In this document: one piece after another, positions 35,714 to 44,315 of the stretch
Position numbering within the stretch: position 1 is the first letter of the stretch
How the letters are laid out: each line of letters opens with the position of its first letter
Assembly (NCBI GenBank): GCA_020403425.1
Contig: JADBXR010000002.1
Location: 868,001-932,000 of the forward strand
Length of the DNA stretch: 64,000 bases
Direction: 5' to 3'
From: Chitinophagaceae bacterium
GTDB lineage: Bacteria; Bacteroidota; Bacteroidia; Chitinophagales; Chitinophagaceae
Notes under the pieces: model-generated
The model's database searches: none
Seen by the model: only the letters and a program-made list of their open reading frames with translations
What the model was told of the DNA's origin: nothing
Position numbers and translations under genes: made by a program

Positions 35714-36766
35714 TTAAGAATGCAATTCCTGTACCGGCATTTTCACCACGGCTTCCACCATGTTCTGTTCAGTGTTCCGGATTTCAAAAGAGGCTTTTCC
35801 ACCAAACAACAGTTTCAGGCGGTTACGGGTACTGTTGATACCGAATCCATCACTGTTGCCATTCTCATCCAGGTGACCGCTGTTCTGTACGATCAGTTCA
35901 TGCTGGTCATTCCTGTAATCCGATATCACGCGGATCAGTCCTCCGCCCTTCTGTTTGCCAATGCCGTGTTTGATGGCATTCTCTACCAGTGTCTGCAGCA
36001 TCATCGGCGGCACGGGCTGGTCGAGGGTATCTTCATCAATATCGTATTCTACCTGCAACCTGTCCTCGAAACGGATATATTCCAGTGCCAGGTAATCCTT
36101 TACAATATTCAGTTCGCGTTCAAAAGGAACTGTTTCCATTTTCTCTGCCTGCATGCTGCTTCGCAGGATATTGCTGAGTTCGGTGATGGCCGTACGAGCC
36201 CTTTCCGGGTTCTCATCTACCAATGCACGGATACTGTTCAATGCGTTGAAAATAAAATGGGGATTGATGTGCGACTTGATGGTCTTGAGCTCCAACTCTT
36301 TTACCAGACTTTCCAGGCGTGCTTTCTGGATCTCGGTTTTGGAACCCAGATCAACATAATGCCAGATATAGTAAGCTGAGAACCAAACCAGTACCAAGGG
36401 AGAATCGAGTATGAGGTTATAGAGGAACCTTTTTTCCACCGATACTTTTATCTTGGGATCGTACATCTTCAGCCATTCCACCAGGGCACTATTGGCCAGG
36501 TTGAACAGGATGATGATACTCAGCACGGTAATGATCAGTAACCACCATTTCTGCACCTGGATGGGCGGCCGGAGCTTCAGCCGAACGATCAGCTCCCTGA
36601 GCAGGTGCGTGAACGCCAATCCGATCAGAATGGTAATGGCAATGCGGGGGTACAGGATATTATTGGTCTTATTCTCGAAAATGAATGCGAAGAATACCAT
36701 GGTCAACCCATAGAACAACCAACCACCCAACTGGCAAGTCCAGTATAATGAAGATTTACTTCTCAT
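35714..36766 (-). CDS. LytS/YehU-type sensor histidine kinase
   Basis: A 350-residue kinase: four transmembrane helices in the first ~150 residues, then a His_kinase domain with the phospho-histidine in KSHINPHFIFNALNSIRAL and an HATPase with NAIKHGIG. The frame is open to 36943, but a TATATTTG box at 36774-36781 on this strand would start transcription about at the ATG of MRSKSSLYW, so 36766 is used and the mRNA is probably leaderless. Followed by its LytTR partner. The divergent neighbour is dxs. Confidence 0.9.
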   Translation of the reverse strand: MRSKSSLYWTCQLGGWLFYGLTMVFFAFIFENKTNNILYPRIAITILIGLAFTHLLRELIVRLKLRPPIQVQKWWLLIITVLSIIILFNLANSALVEWLKMYDPKIKVSVEKRFLYNLILDSPLVLVWFSAYYIWHYVDLGSKTEIQKARLESLVKELELKTIKSHINPHFIFNALNSIRALVDENPERARTAITELSNILRSSMQAEKMETVPFERELNIVKDYLALEYIRFEDRLQVEYDIDEDTLDQPVPPMMLQTLVENAIKHGIGKQKGGGLIRVISDYRNDQHELIVQNSGHLDENGNSDGFGINSTRNRLKLLFGGKASFEIRNTEQNMVEAVVKMPVQELHS

Positions 36767-36773
36767 GTTAGAA

Positions 36774-36781
36774 CAAATATA
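36774..36781 (-). promoter_or_regulatory. -7 box of the LytS/LytTR operon
   Basis: TATATTTG on the minus strand, exact TAnnTTTG, 8 bp upstream of the preferred ATG. Indicates a leaderless transcript. Confidence 0.7.
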
Positions 36782-36931
36782 AACGGAAAGCCTGCCCCAA
36801 GCCCCCCGAAATTTGATTAATGGCAAAATCAGCCTCTGTTTGGCAGAAATTAATGTTTTGAACCGCCGAACCTTCCGGTGATCCGGCATGTTTCTATACC
36901 CGAACAAAGCCCTGTTTCCGAACAAAATGCC

Positions 36932-36939
36932 TATTTTTA
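36932..36939 (+). promoter_or_regulatory. Probable -7 box of dxs
   Basis: TATTTTTA, one mismatch from TAnnTTTG, 18 bp before the ATG. Confidence 0.45.
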
Positions 36940-36957
36940 CCATATAAAACCGTCTGC

Positions 36958-38892
36958 ATGCAGATAACCGCAGGTCCCCTGTTACAATCGATCAATAACC
37001 CCGACGATCTTAAGAAACTCAGTCGCGAACAGTTACACCAGGTTTGCGATGAACTCCGTCAATACATTGTAGATGTAGTAAGCGTTCATGGCGGCCATTT
37101 TGCAGCCAGCCTCGGCGTGGTAGAGCTCTCCGTGGCCCTGCACTACGTATACAATACGCCTTACGACCAGCTGGTATGGGATGTTGGCCACCAGGCCTAC
37201 GGCCATAAGATACTGACCGGCAGGAGAGATAATTTTGTCACCAACCGCAAATACAAAGGCATCAGTGGTTTCCCCAAACGCAGTGAGAGTGAATACGATA
37301 CATTCGGCGTAGGACATTCTTCCACCTCCATTTCGGCCGCACTGGGTATGGCCATGGCAGCCAGGTACAAGGGTGAGAACCGGAAATCCGTGGCCGTGAT
37401 CGGTGATGGCTCCATGACAGCCGGAATGGCATTTGAGGCCATGAACCATGCCGGCGTGGCCAATAGCGATGTGCTCATCATCCTCAACGATAACTGTATG
37501 AGCATTGACCCCAATGTGGGCGCACTGAAAGAATACCTGACCGATATCACCACATCGCCCACCTATAACAAAATGCGCGATGATATCTGGAACCTGATGG
37601 GCAAACTGCCCGTAGGCAAGAACTTCAGCCGCGATATGGCGAGCAAACTGGAAGCGGGACTGAAGAGTGTGGTGACCAAAAGCAGCAACCTGTTCGAAGC
37701 TTTGCAGATCCGTTATTTCGGACCCATAGACGGGCACAATATCACCAAACTGGTGGATACCCTCAACGACCTGAAAAAGATACCCGGCCCCAAACTATTG
37801 CATATTGTGACCGTAAAAGGAAAAGGATATGCACTGGCCGAAAAGGACCAGACCAAATGGCACGCACCAGGTCTGTTCGATAAAGTGACCGGTGAGATCT
37901 ACAAGAAAAAGATCGATACACCCCAGCCACCTAAATACCAGGATGTATTCGGTCACACCATGATCGAACTGGCAGAACAGAACAAACATATCATGGGCGT
38001 GACACCCGCCATGCCCAGCGGCTCCTCACTGAAATTCATGATGGAGAAAATGCCGGATAGGGCTTTTGACGTTGGTATCTGCGAACAACACGCCGTTACC
38101 GTGAGTGCCGGACTGGCCACACAAGGCATGCGTGTTTTCTGCAATATCTATTCATCCTTCATGCAAAGGGCCTACGACCAGGTAGTGCACGATGTGGCGA
38201 TACAGAAACTGCCGGTGGTATTCTGCCTGGACCGTGCCGGACTGGTAGGTGAGGACGGCCCCACCCACCATGGCTGTTACGATATTCCTTATATGCGCTG
38301 TATCCCCAATATGGTGATCAGTGCACCGATGAATGAGCAGGAACTGCGTAACCTGATGTATACGGCCCAACTGGAAAAGAACCAATATCCTTTTGTGATC
38401 CGTTACCCAAGAGGGGAAGGCATGATGCCGGAATGGAGGACCGCTTTCGAGGAACTACCGATCGGCAAGGGAAGAAAACTAAAGGATGGAGAAGAGATCG
38501 CTATCTTAAGTTTCGGGCATCCGGGCAATTTTGCGCAGGCCGCCATACGCGAACTGCGTTCCCAGGGCATTGATCCCGCACATTACGACCTGCGGTTTGT
38601 AAAACCCATTGACGAAGATCTGTTACACGAAGCATTCAGCAGGTACCATAAAATTGTGACCGTGGAAGACGGAACCGTAGTAGGCGGTTTTGGCAGCGCC
38701 ATCCTGGAGTTCATGAACCGGCACAACTACAAGGCGGATGTACGCATACTGGGTATCCCCGACAGGCTGGTAGAACACGGTACACCGAAGGAACTGCACC
38801 GTGAATGCGCTTATGATGCACAGGGTATTGCCGATGCCGTAAGGGAACTGATGAAAGAAAAGATCACTGTCCGCAGCGCTGTTGCAGGATAA
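36958..38892 (+). CDS. dxs: 1-deoxy-D-xylulose-5-phosphate synthase
   Basis: First enzyme of the non-mevalonate isoprenoid pathway; condenses pyruvate and glyceraldehyde-3-phosphate with thiamine diphosphate. Length 644, normal is 620-650. Visible: HGGHFAASLGVVELSVALHY, the TPP motif AVIGDGSMTAGMAFEAMNHA, KGKGYALAEKD, the catalytic Glu region in GICEQHAV and RAGLVGEDGPTHHG, and C-terminal GGFGSAILEF. It makes precursors for quinones and for the prenyl donor of the GGGP-synthase-like enzyme encoded 3.5 kb upstream. It is monocistronic, with a strong terminator after it. Confidence 0.97.
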   Translation: MQITAGPLLQSINNPDDLKKLSREQLHQVCDELRQYIVDVVSVHGGHFAASLGVVELSVALHYVYNTPYDQLVWDVGHQAYGHKILTGRRDNFVTNRKYKGISGFPKRSESEYDTFGVGHSSTSISAALGMAMAARYKGENRKSVAVIGDGSMTAGMAFEAMNHAGVANSDVLIILNDNCMSIDPNVGALKEYLTDITTSPTYNKMRDDIWNLMGKLPVGKNFSRDMASKLEAGLKSVVTKSSNLFEALQIRYFGPIDGHNITKLVDTLNDLKKIPGPKLLHIVTVKGKGYALAEKDQTKWHAPGLFDKVTGEIYKKKIDTPQPPKYQDVFGHTMIELAEQNKHIMGVTPAMPSGSSLKFMMEKMPDRAFDVGICEQHAVTVSAGLATQGMRVFCNIYSSFMQRAYDQVVHDVAIQKLPVVFCLDRAGLVGEDGPTHHGCYDIPYMRCIPNMVISAPMNEQELRNLMYTAQLEKNQYPFVIRYPRGEGMMPEWRTAFEELPIGKGRKLKDGEEIAILSFGHPGNFAQAAIRELRSQGIDPAHYDLRFVKPIDEDLLHEAFSRYHKIVTVEDGTVVGGFGSAILEFMNRHNYKADVRILGIPDRLVEHGTPKELHRECAYDAQGIADAVRELMKEKITVRSAVAG

Positions 38893-38911
38893 AACGATAC
38901 AAGCTCACAAT

Positions 38912-38946
38912 AAAAAAATCCGGTTCAGACTGAACCGGATTTTTTT
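38912..38946. terminator. Bidirectional terminator dxs/scpA
   Basis: aatccggttca gac tgaaccggatt with A-run on the left and T-run on the right, a classical intrinsic terminator working on both strands between convergent genes. Confidence 0.93.
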
Positions 38947-38963
38947 ATTCGATCGGAAGAGAA

Positions 38964-39806
38964 CTATTCTTCCGGCAGTGAAGTATCTTCTTCGCCAATG
39001 GCATCGTCGCCGATGATATCCGAATCACCCACATTACCTTCTGCTTCCAGGTCTTCTTCGCGGTGTTCGTTCCATTCCACGATAAAATTGTTCATGCCGG
39101 GACCAACCAGCAGTTTCATGAATTTCTGCTGCGAAAGTTCCAGCAGTGAAAGGAACAGGAAAAGGGCATGGATCCGGTCGTTACACACTTCGAACACTTT
39201 TTCGAAAGACACGGTTTTCTCCCTTTGCACCACGTTCAGCATATAATCACGACTGCCTTCCATGGTGTAGTTGTAACGAACCACGGTATGTACGGGTTTG
39301 TTCTGCCGTTGTTGTACACGCAACATCACTTTCTCAAAAGCTTTCATCAGCTTAAAGAGGGTGATGGTCTGTATCTCGGTACCTTCTGAAGCTTCTTCAC
39401 CGATCATGGATATCTCGCGCTGCAGGTTACCGCGTTTGATCATGAGCATACGCTCGGCTTCCATTTCGGCCATTTTGGCGGCAGCTTCCTTAAATCGTTT
39501 GTATTCGAGGATCTTATCGATCAGTTCCTGGCGCGGATCGATCTCATTACCCTGTGCATCAATTTCCTTACGTGGCAGCAATAACCTGGCTTTGATCCGC
39601 ATCAGGGTGGATACGAACAGGATGAACTCGCTGCTCAGCTCAATATTCAGTTTCTCTCCCTGGTGAATGAACTCCAGGAAGTCATTGATGATCTTGGTGA
39701 TGGGAATATTATAGATATCCAGTTCATCCCTCTCGATAAAAAACAATAACAGGTCGAAGGGGCCCTCAAACTGGTCCAACTTGATCTGGTAACTCACATT
39801 ATTCAC
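38964..39806 (-). CDS. scpA: Segregation and condensation protein A
   Basis: Kleisin subunit of the bacterial SMC condensin complex, 280 residues. The N-terminus YQIKLDQFEGPFDLLLFFIE is the ScpA signature; YNIPITKIINDFLEFI and the RIKARLLLP segment follow. The C-terminal winged-helix part binds the SMC head; the last ~30 residues are strongly acidic (GEEDTSLPEE). scpB and smc are not in the window. Convergent with dxs. Confidence 0.93.
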   Translation of the reverse strand: MNNVSYQIKLDQFEGPFDLLLFFIERDELDIYNIPITKIINDFLEFIHQGEKLNIELSSEFILFVSTLMRIKARLLLPRKEIDAQGNEIDPRQELIDKILEYKRFKEAAAKMAEMEAERMLMIKRGNLQREISMIGEEASEGTEIQTITLFKLMKAFEKVMLRVQQRQNKPVHTVVRYNYTMEGSRDYMLNVVQREKTVSFEKVFEVCNDRIHALFLFLSLLELSQQKFMKLLVGPGMNNFIVEWNEHREEDLEAEGNVGDSDIIGDDAIGEEDTSLPEE

Positions 39807-39891
39807 GGGTAAAAAGCTTTAGCTGCAAAGAAAACCGAATAAGGGATATAACGGGCAGCCAGGGAACAATAGTTATCCACCGGCGGGGGGG

Positions 39892-39977
39892 GCGTGAGCG
39901 GTGAGTAGTGAATAGGTAGTCGAAAAAGCATACTTTAGCCTTCCTACTCCCTACTCACCACTAACTACTCACGAGCA
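39892..39977. repeat. Heptamer palindrome between mscL and scpA
   Basis: Left units gcgtgag, cggtgag, tagtgaa, taggtag (39892-39919); right units cctactc, cctactc, accacta, actactc (39943-39970), strict 7-bp phase. It sits directly 3' of the mscL stop (minus strand). Confidence 0.85.
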
Positions 39978-40427
39978 TCAGTCCTTCGCTTCTGCCCTTT
40001 TCAGCGAATCGCGGATCTCGGCCAGTAATTTATCGGCATTGGAGGGTTCCGGCGGGGCAGCAGGTTTGGCAGGTTCCTCGCGTTTTAGTTTATTGATGGC
40101 TTTGATCACCAGGAACACGGAAAAAGCCACTATGATAAAATCGAAGAGGTTGGTGATGAATGCGCCATATTTTACGGCCACTTCAGCCACTCCGGGAGTC
40201 ACGACCTTACCGGCAGCATCTTTCACTTCCGGAACGGCCTCTTTTAACACCCATACCTTATCGTTGAAATTGACCCCACCGGTAAGCATGCCCACCAGCG
40301 GCATCACGATACCGTCTACAAAAGAGGTGACGATCTTTCCGAAGGAAGCACCCATCACAAAGGCAACGGCAATGTCTACCAGGTTGCCTTTCATGGCAAA
40401 CTCTTTGAATTCTTTCAGCATTCCCAT
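39978..40427 (-). CDS. mscL: Large-conductance mechanosensitive channel
   Basis: Emergency osmotic release channel of the inner membrane, 149 residues. Two transmembrane helices: first FAMKGNLVDIAVAFVMGASF, the pore-lining one, about residues 10-35, second about 85-108 (FITNLFDFIIVAFSVFLVIK). The periplasmic loop contains an insertion-like KEAVPEVKDAAGKV. The C-terminal cytoplasmic helix is charged (LLAEIRDSLKRAE). The ATG at 40427 matches the family. Downstream element 39892-39977. Confidence 0.95.
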   Translation of the reverse strand: MGMLKEFKEFAMKGNLVDIAVAFVMGASFGKIVTSFVDGIVMPLVGMLTGGVNFNDKVWVLKEAVPEVKDAAGKVVTPGVAEVAVKYGAFITNLFDFIIVAFSVFLVIKAINKLKREEPAKPAAPPEPSNADKLLAEIRDSLKRAEAKD

Positions 40428-40479
40428 ATGAGGATATTTTATTTCCGTTAAAATACTACAATGCCTCCAACCCGCAAAG

Positions 40480-41226
40480 CTATTTTTTCAATCCCGGGTA
40501 CTGCATTCGCAAAGAAGTGAGCAGATCATGCAGTGCTTTTGCCACCAGGTATTCCTTGTACCAGTTCTGGTCTGCCGGTATGATATGCCAGGGTATTTTA
40601 TTGCAATTTGTAAAACAGTCCTGGTACATTTTCATATACAGGTCCCAGAGTTTGGCCTCTTCAAAATCCCGTTCGTTGTACTTCCACTGTTTCTTGGGGT
40701 CACGGATCCTTTCTTGTAACCGCTGCTGCTGCTCTTCCGGTGAAATGTGGAGATAAAATTTCAGGATATGTGTGTGATTGTGTTTCACCAGCAATTCTTC
40801 AAAATCATTGATGGCCTTCATACGCTCCATGGCCAGTTTATCGCCACACCATCCGTGTACCCGTGTTACCAGCACATCCTCGTAATGCGACCGGTTGAAT
40901 ACCTGTATCACTCCTTTCGGGGGTACGTACTGATGCACACGCCACAAAAAATCGTGCGATAGTTCTTCGGGGGTAGGCGCCTTAAAAGGACGTACCCAGA
41001 CCCCCTGCGGATTCAGCTTGCCGAGCACATTGCGTATCAGCCCGTCTTTACCACTGGCGTCCATTCCCTGTATCACGATCAGTACGGCATGTTTGGATTG
41101 TGCGAACAGCAGGTTCTGCAGGTCATCCAGCTCTGCCAGCAGTTTGGCTGTTTTCGTCCGGGTCCGCTCCTTGCTCCATCCCTTGGGTGCCCGTGTAGGC
41201 TGTTTCTTGATATGTGCAGTGGCCAT
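40480..41226 (-). CDS. ppk2: Polyphosphate kinase 2 family protein
   Basis: A 248-residue PPK2-type kinase that transfers phosphate between polyphosphate and nucleotides. It has Walker A GMDASGKDG, the lid-module RSHYEDVLVTRVHG and WVRPFKAPTPEEL typical of the family. The short N-terminus without an extra domain fits class I/III one-domain enzymes; which nucleotide (ADP, AMP or GDP) is used cannot be said. It lies 52 bp upstream of mscL on the same strand and divergent from the DMT exporter. Confidence 0.88.
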   Translation of the reverse strand: MATAHIKKQPTRAPKGWSKERTRTKTAKLLAELDDLQNLLFAQSKHAVLIVIQGMDASGKDGLIRNVLGKLNPQGVWVRPFKAPTPEELSHDFLWRVHQYVPPKGVIQVFNRSHYEDVLVTRVHGWCGDKLAMERMKAINDFEELLVKHNHTHILKFYLHISPEEQQQRLQERIRDPKKQWKYNERDFEEAKLWDLYMKMYQDCFTNCNKIPWHIIPADQNWYKEYLVAKALHDLLTSLRMQYPGLKK

Positions 41227-41296
41227 AGGTTACGTTTCCATAAATTTATTCCTTTGCTTTTGTAAAAACACCAACTTTGGCCAAATTAGTCCGGCA

Positions 41297-42163
41297 TTGA
41301 AAGACAAACTCATCCACTGGTCGCTCTTCCTTGTATTATCCCTGATCTGGGGCAGTTCCTTTATCCTGATGAAAGAAGGCATGCACACGCTTACCCCTTA
41401 CCAGGTGGCCTCACTGAGAATACTGAGCGCCGGTGTGGTCCTGATCCCCTTTGCCCGCAAGGCGCTGAAGGAAGTGCCCAAAGACAAATTATTCCTGGTG
41501 ATCCTCTCCGGTCTATTGGGGAGTTTTTTCCCGGCCTATCTTTTCTGTATCGCTGAAACCCGGATAGACAGTTCGCTGGCAGGCATTCTGAACGCATTAA
41601 CGCCTTTGTTCACCATCCTGCTGGGCATCGCTTTCTTCCAGTTACAGGCCGGTACGCGTAAGATCATCGGTGTGCTGGTGGGTTTTGCGGGGTTGTGCCT
41701 GCTCATCGCTCCCAAAGGCAATTTCCGTTTTGAAGATTTTTCCTATTCCTTGCTGGTATTACTGGCCACACTCTTTTATGGGATCAATGTGAACATGGTA
41801 GGCAGGCATATGCAGGGCGTGGGTTCGCTCAATATCGCTTCACTGGCATTTGTGTTCCTCATCATCCCTACCCTGATCATTTTACAGATCACCGGTTATT
41901 TTGCCTTACCGTTATTGCACTCCGATGTACTGTTGTCAACGCTGGCATCCGTAGTGCTGGGTGTGTTCGGAACGGCCATTGCGTCCATTCTGTTCTACAT
42001 GCTGGTAAAAAAAGCCGGGACCCTGTTCGCTTCCATGGTCACTTATGGCATTCCGTTCATTGCAGTGATGTGGGGACTATGGAGCGGTGAGACCATTACC
42101 TGGCTGCAGGTGGGTTGCCTGGGCATCATCCTCGTAGGCGTGTACCTCGTCAACAAAAAATAA
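41297..42163 (+). CDS. EamA/DMT-superfamily exporter
   Basis: A ten-helix metabolite exporter of about 288 residues with two EamA repeats (WSLFLVLSLIWGSSFILMK in the first; FYGINVNMVGRHMQG opens the second). The open frame runs back to 41018, but that part is antisense to ppk2. A -7-like caactttg (41272-41279) and the position of the first helix favour the TTG at 41297 (MKDKLIHWSLF). Substrate unknown; amino acids or nucleosides are usual for this family. It is followed 25 bp later by a MazG-like gene. Confidence 0.8.
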   Translation: MKDKLIHWSLFLVLSLIWGSSFILMKEGMHTLTPYQVASLRILSAGVVLIPFARKALKEVPKDKLFLVILSGLLGSFFPAYLFCIAETRIDSSLAGILNALTPLFTILLGIAFFQLQAGTRKIIGVLVGFAGLCLLIAPKGNFRFEDFSYSLLVLLATLFYGINVNMVGRHMQGVGSLNIASLAFVFLIIPTLIILQITGYFALPLLHSDVLLSTLASVVLGVFGTAIASILFYMLVKKAGTLFASMVTYGIPFIAVMWGLWSGETITWLQVGCLGIILVGVYLVNKK

Positions 42164-42188
42164 TACTGTTCATCCTATTTTCTTATCT

Positions 42189-42554
42189 ATGAAACTTGAT
42201 CTGGAAAAATTCAGGGAATTGAATGTGCAAAGGGCGAAAGAAGGTTTTAAGACCTACGATAACCAGCCCCTTACCTATTGGACCACTGCGCTGGCCGGCG
42301 AAGTGGGCGAACTCTGCAACATGATCAAAAAGACACAACGCGTGGCCCTGGGCGGGGTGGATGGCGGTAGCAGTTATACGGCCAAAGACATTACACCGGA
42401 AATGTTACAGGAAGAGATCGGCGGCATCGCCATTTACCTGGACCTGCTGGCATCGCTGTTGGGGATCTCGCTGGAGCAGGCGATCGTACAGACTTTTAAC
42501 GAGAAATCGGAGAAATACGGGTTCTCACAGTACTGGAAGGAAGAGGGAATGTAG
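42189..42554 (+). CDS. MazG-like nucleotide pyrophosphohydrolase
   Basis: A 121-residue all-alpha NTP pyrophosphatase-like protein. The metal-binding pattern is visible: GEVGELCNMIKK (E..E) in the first helix pair and EEIGGIAIYLDLLAS (EE..D) in the second. Members remove non-canonical nucleoside triphosphates; the exact substrate is not deducible. Co-directional with the DMT exporter (25 bp) and followed by a heptamer palindrome. Confidence 0.8.
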   Translation: MKLDLEKFRELNVQRAKEGFKTYDNQPLTYWTTALAGEVGELCNMIKKTQRVALGGVDGGSSYTAKDITPEMLQEEIGGIAIYLDLLASLLGISLEQAIVQTFNEKSEKYGFSQYWKEEGM

Positions 42555-42575
42555 GTTGGAGTGATGCGCGAGATC

Positions 42576-42648
42576 GGATACTGGATACTGGATACTGGAT
42601 GCTGGATGCTGGTATCGGGTATCCAGCATCCAGCATCCAGTACACTCC
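42576..42648. repeat. Heptamer palindrome, ggatact type
   Basis: ggatact three times, ggatgct twice, ggtatcg, then ggtatcc, agcatcc, agcatcc, agtacac. Bases 42593-42612 and 42623-42642 form a perfect 20-bp stem with a 10-nt loop. Between convergent MazG-like gene and frr. Confidence 0.92.
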
Positions 42649-42650
42649 AT

Positions 42651-43214
42651 TTACACCGTCATAATTTCTTTTTCTTTGACAGCCAGGTGTTTCTCTACCA
42701 GGCCAATGAACTTGTCTGTCAGTTCCTGGATGGTCTTCTCACCGTCTTTGGCCGCATCTTCGCTCAGGCCGTCTTTCTGCAGTTTTTTCACCTGTTCAAT
42801 GGCATCCCGGCGAATGCTGCGGATGGCCACTTTGGATTGTTCACCTTCGCCACTGGCTTTTTTCACCAGTTCTTTTCTCCTTTCTTCGGTCAGCGGGGGC
42901 AGGAACAAACGGATCTGCACACCGTCGTTCTGGGGGGTGATGCCGATATTGGCCTGCATGATGGCTTTTTCAATCGCCTGCAACATGTTCTTTTCCCATG
43001 GCTGGATACTGATGGTACGGGCATCCAGTACGCTAACATTGGCCACCTGGGCAATGGGGGTTGGGGCGCCATAATATTCTACATTCACACCATCCAACAT
43101 ACCCGGGTTCGCTTTGCCTGCACGGATCCTGGTCAGTTCTGTTTCCAGGTGGGCGATCGCTTTTTGCATACCCTCTTCCCCTTCCTGGATGATCATATGT
43201 AATTCGTCCGACAT
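42651..43214 (-). CDS. frr: Ribosome recycling factor
   Basis: Splits post-termination ribosomes with EF-G; 187 residues, normal length. Landmarks: AIAHLETELTRIRAGKANPGML near the N-terminus and LTEERRKELVKKASGEGEQ and KVAIRSIRRDAIEQVKKLQK in the second helix pair. pyrH, often next to frr, is not adjacent here. A TAATTTCG (43231-43238, minus strand) may be its -7 box. Confidence 0.97.
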   Translation of the reverse strand: MSDELHMIIQEGEEGMQKAIAHLETELTRIRAGKANPGMLDGVNVEYYGAPTPIAQVANVSVLDARTISIQPWEKNMLQAIEKAIMQANIGITPQNDGVQIRLFLPPLTEERRKELVKKASGEGEQSKVAIRSIRRDAIEQVKKLQKDGLSEDAAKDGEKTIQELTDKFIGLVEKHLAVKEKEIMTV

Positions 43215-43249
43215 AACTATTGTTTAAAGTGGGGCGAAATTAAGGAATA

Positions 43250-43284
43250 GTTGGGAGTTAGGAGTTGGGAGTTTGGGGTTGGAG
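43250..43284. repeat. Single-arm heptamer run, gttggga type
   Basis: gttggga, gttagga, gttggga, gtttggg, gttggag: five 7-bp units, with no clear complementary arm downstream. It lies upstream of the transketolase gene and downstream of the frr start; either a decayed palindrome or an unpaired arm. Confidence 0.75.
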
Positions 43285-43366
43285 GGCTGGTTTCGGGAGG
43301 TTTGGATAGAGGGTACTTCCAGACTTTTAACTTTCCCCTATCTTCGCAGCCATAATCAACAGTTTT

Positions 43367-44209
43367 ATGGCAAGTATACAGGAGTTAAAGAACGTGGCCT
43401 CTCAATTAAGGCGCGATACCGTAAGAATGGTGCATGGTGTTCAGAGTGGTCACCCCGGTGGTTCATTGGGTTGCGCCGATTTCCTGGCCGCCCTGTATTT
43501 CCATATCATGAAACACGATACCAACTTTACCATGGATGGAAAGAATGAGGACCTGTTCTTCCTTTCCAATGGCCATATTTCTCCTGTATTCTACTCCGTA
43601 TTGGCCCGCTCCGGTTATTTTGACGTAAAGGAACTGGCCAGCTTCCGTAAGCTGAATACCCGTTTACAGGGTCACCCCACCACCCATGAACAGTTACCGG
43701 GTGTACGCGTGGCCAGTGGTTCACTGGGCCAGGGCATGAGTGTGGCCATCGGCGCCGCACTGACCAAAAAACTGAATGGCGACAAGCACCTCGTATTCTC
43801 CCTGCACGGGGATGGGGAGCTGGATGAAGGACAGAACTGGGAAGCCATCATGTTCGCTTCGCACAACAAAGTGGATAACCTGATCGCTACCATTGACTGG
43901 AACGGCCAGCAGATCGACGGACCTACAGAAAAAGTGATGGCACTGGGTAACCTGCGCGCCAAATTTGAAGCATTCGACTGGACCGTTCTGGAAATGGATG
44001 GCAACGATATGGACGATATCATCAAGATCATGGATAAGGCCAAATCAATGACCGGCCAGGGCAAACCCATCTGCATACTCATGAGAACTGCAATGGGCAA
44101 AGGCGTTGATTTTATGGAAGGCAGTCACGAATGGCATGGTATTGCCCCGAGCGATGAACAACTGGCCAAAGCACTGGCGCAGTTACCAGAGACGCTGGGT
44201 GATTATTGA
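43367..44209 (+). CDS. Transketolase, N-terminal (TPP-binding) subunit
   Basis: A 280-residue half-transketolase. It contains the TPP/pyrophosphate module (HGDGELDEGQNWEAIMFA then NKVDNLIATIDWNGQQIDG) and the early GHPGGSLGCADFLAAL. Split transketolases need a separate C-terminal (pyrimidine-binding) subunit, which usually follows; here a strong terminator follows the stop and the next gene is on the other strand, so the partner must be elsewhere. A TATCTTCG at 43339-43346 is a one-mismatch -7 box. The pentose-phosphate role is family knowledge. Confidence 0.9.
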   Translation: MASIQELKNVASQLRRDTVRMVHGVQSGHPGGSLGCADFLAALYFHIMKHDTNFTMDGKNEDLFFLSNGHISPVFYSVLARSGYFDVKELASFRKLNTRLQGHPTTHEQLPGVRVASGSLGQGMSVAIGAALTKKLNGDKHLVFSLHGDGELDEGQNWEAIMFASHNKVDNLIATIDWNGQQIDGPTEKVMALGNLRAKFEAFDWTVLEMDGNDMDDIIKIMDKAKSMTGQGKPICILMRTAMGKGVDFMEGSHEWHGIAPSDEQLAKALAQLPETLGDY

Positions 44210-44232
44210 TCCACCCCATTTGAAAATAATCG

Positions 44233-44263
44233 GAACCCATCCTTTGTGATGGGTTCTTTTTTT
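44233..44263 (+). terminator. Terminator of the transketolase subunit gene
   Basis: gaacccatc / gatgggttc stem (44233-44241 and 44248-44256) with a 6-nt loop and seven T. Confidence 0.93.
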
Positions 44264-44315
44264 GAGTATCTGTTGAAGCAGATGAAGATGGCTCGCAAAA
44301 GCACGGTTGAGGGGC

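Noticed and set aside
41018-41296. Upstream extension of the DMT exporter ORF
   Set aside because: Antisense to ppk2; promoter-like sequence and the first transmembrane helix place the start at 41297.
42561-43202. Long plus-strand ORF over frr
   Set aside because: Antisense to the clearly conserved ribosome recycling factor and starting in repeat DNA.
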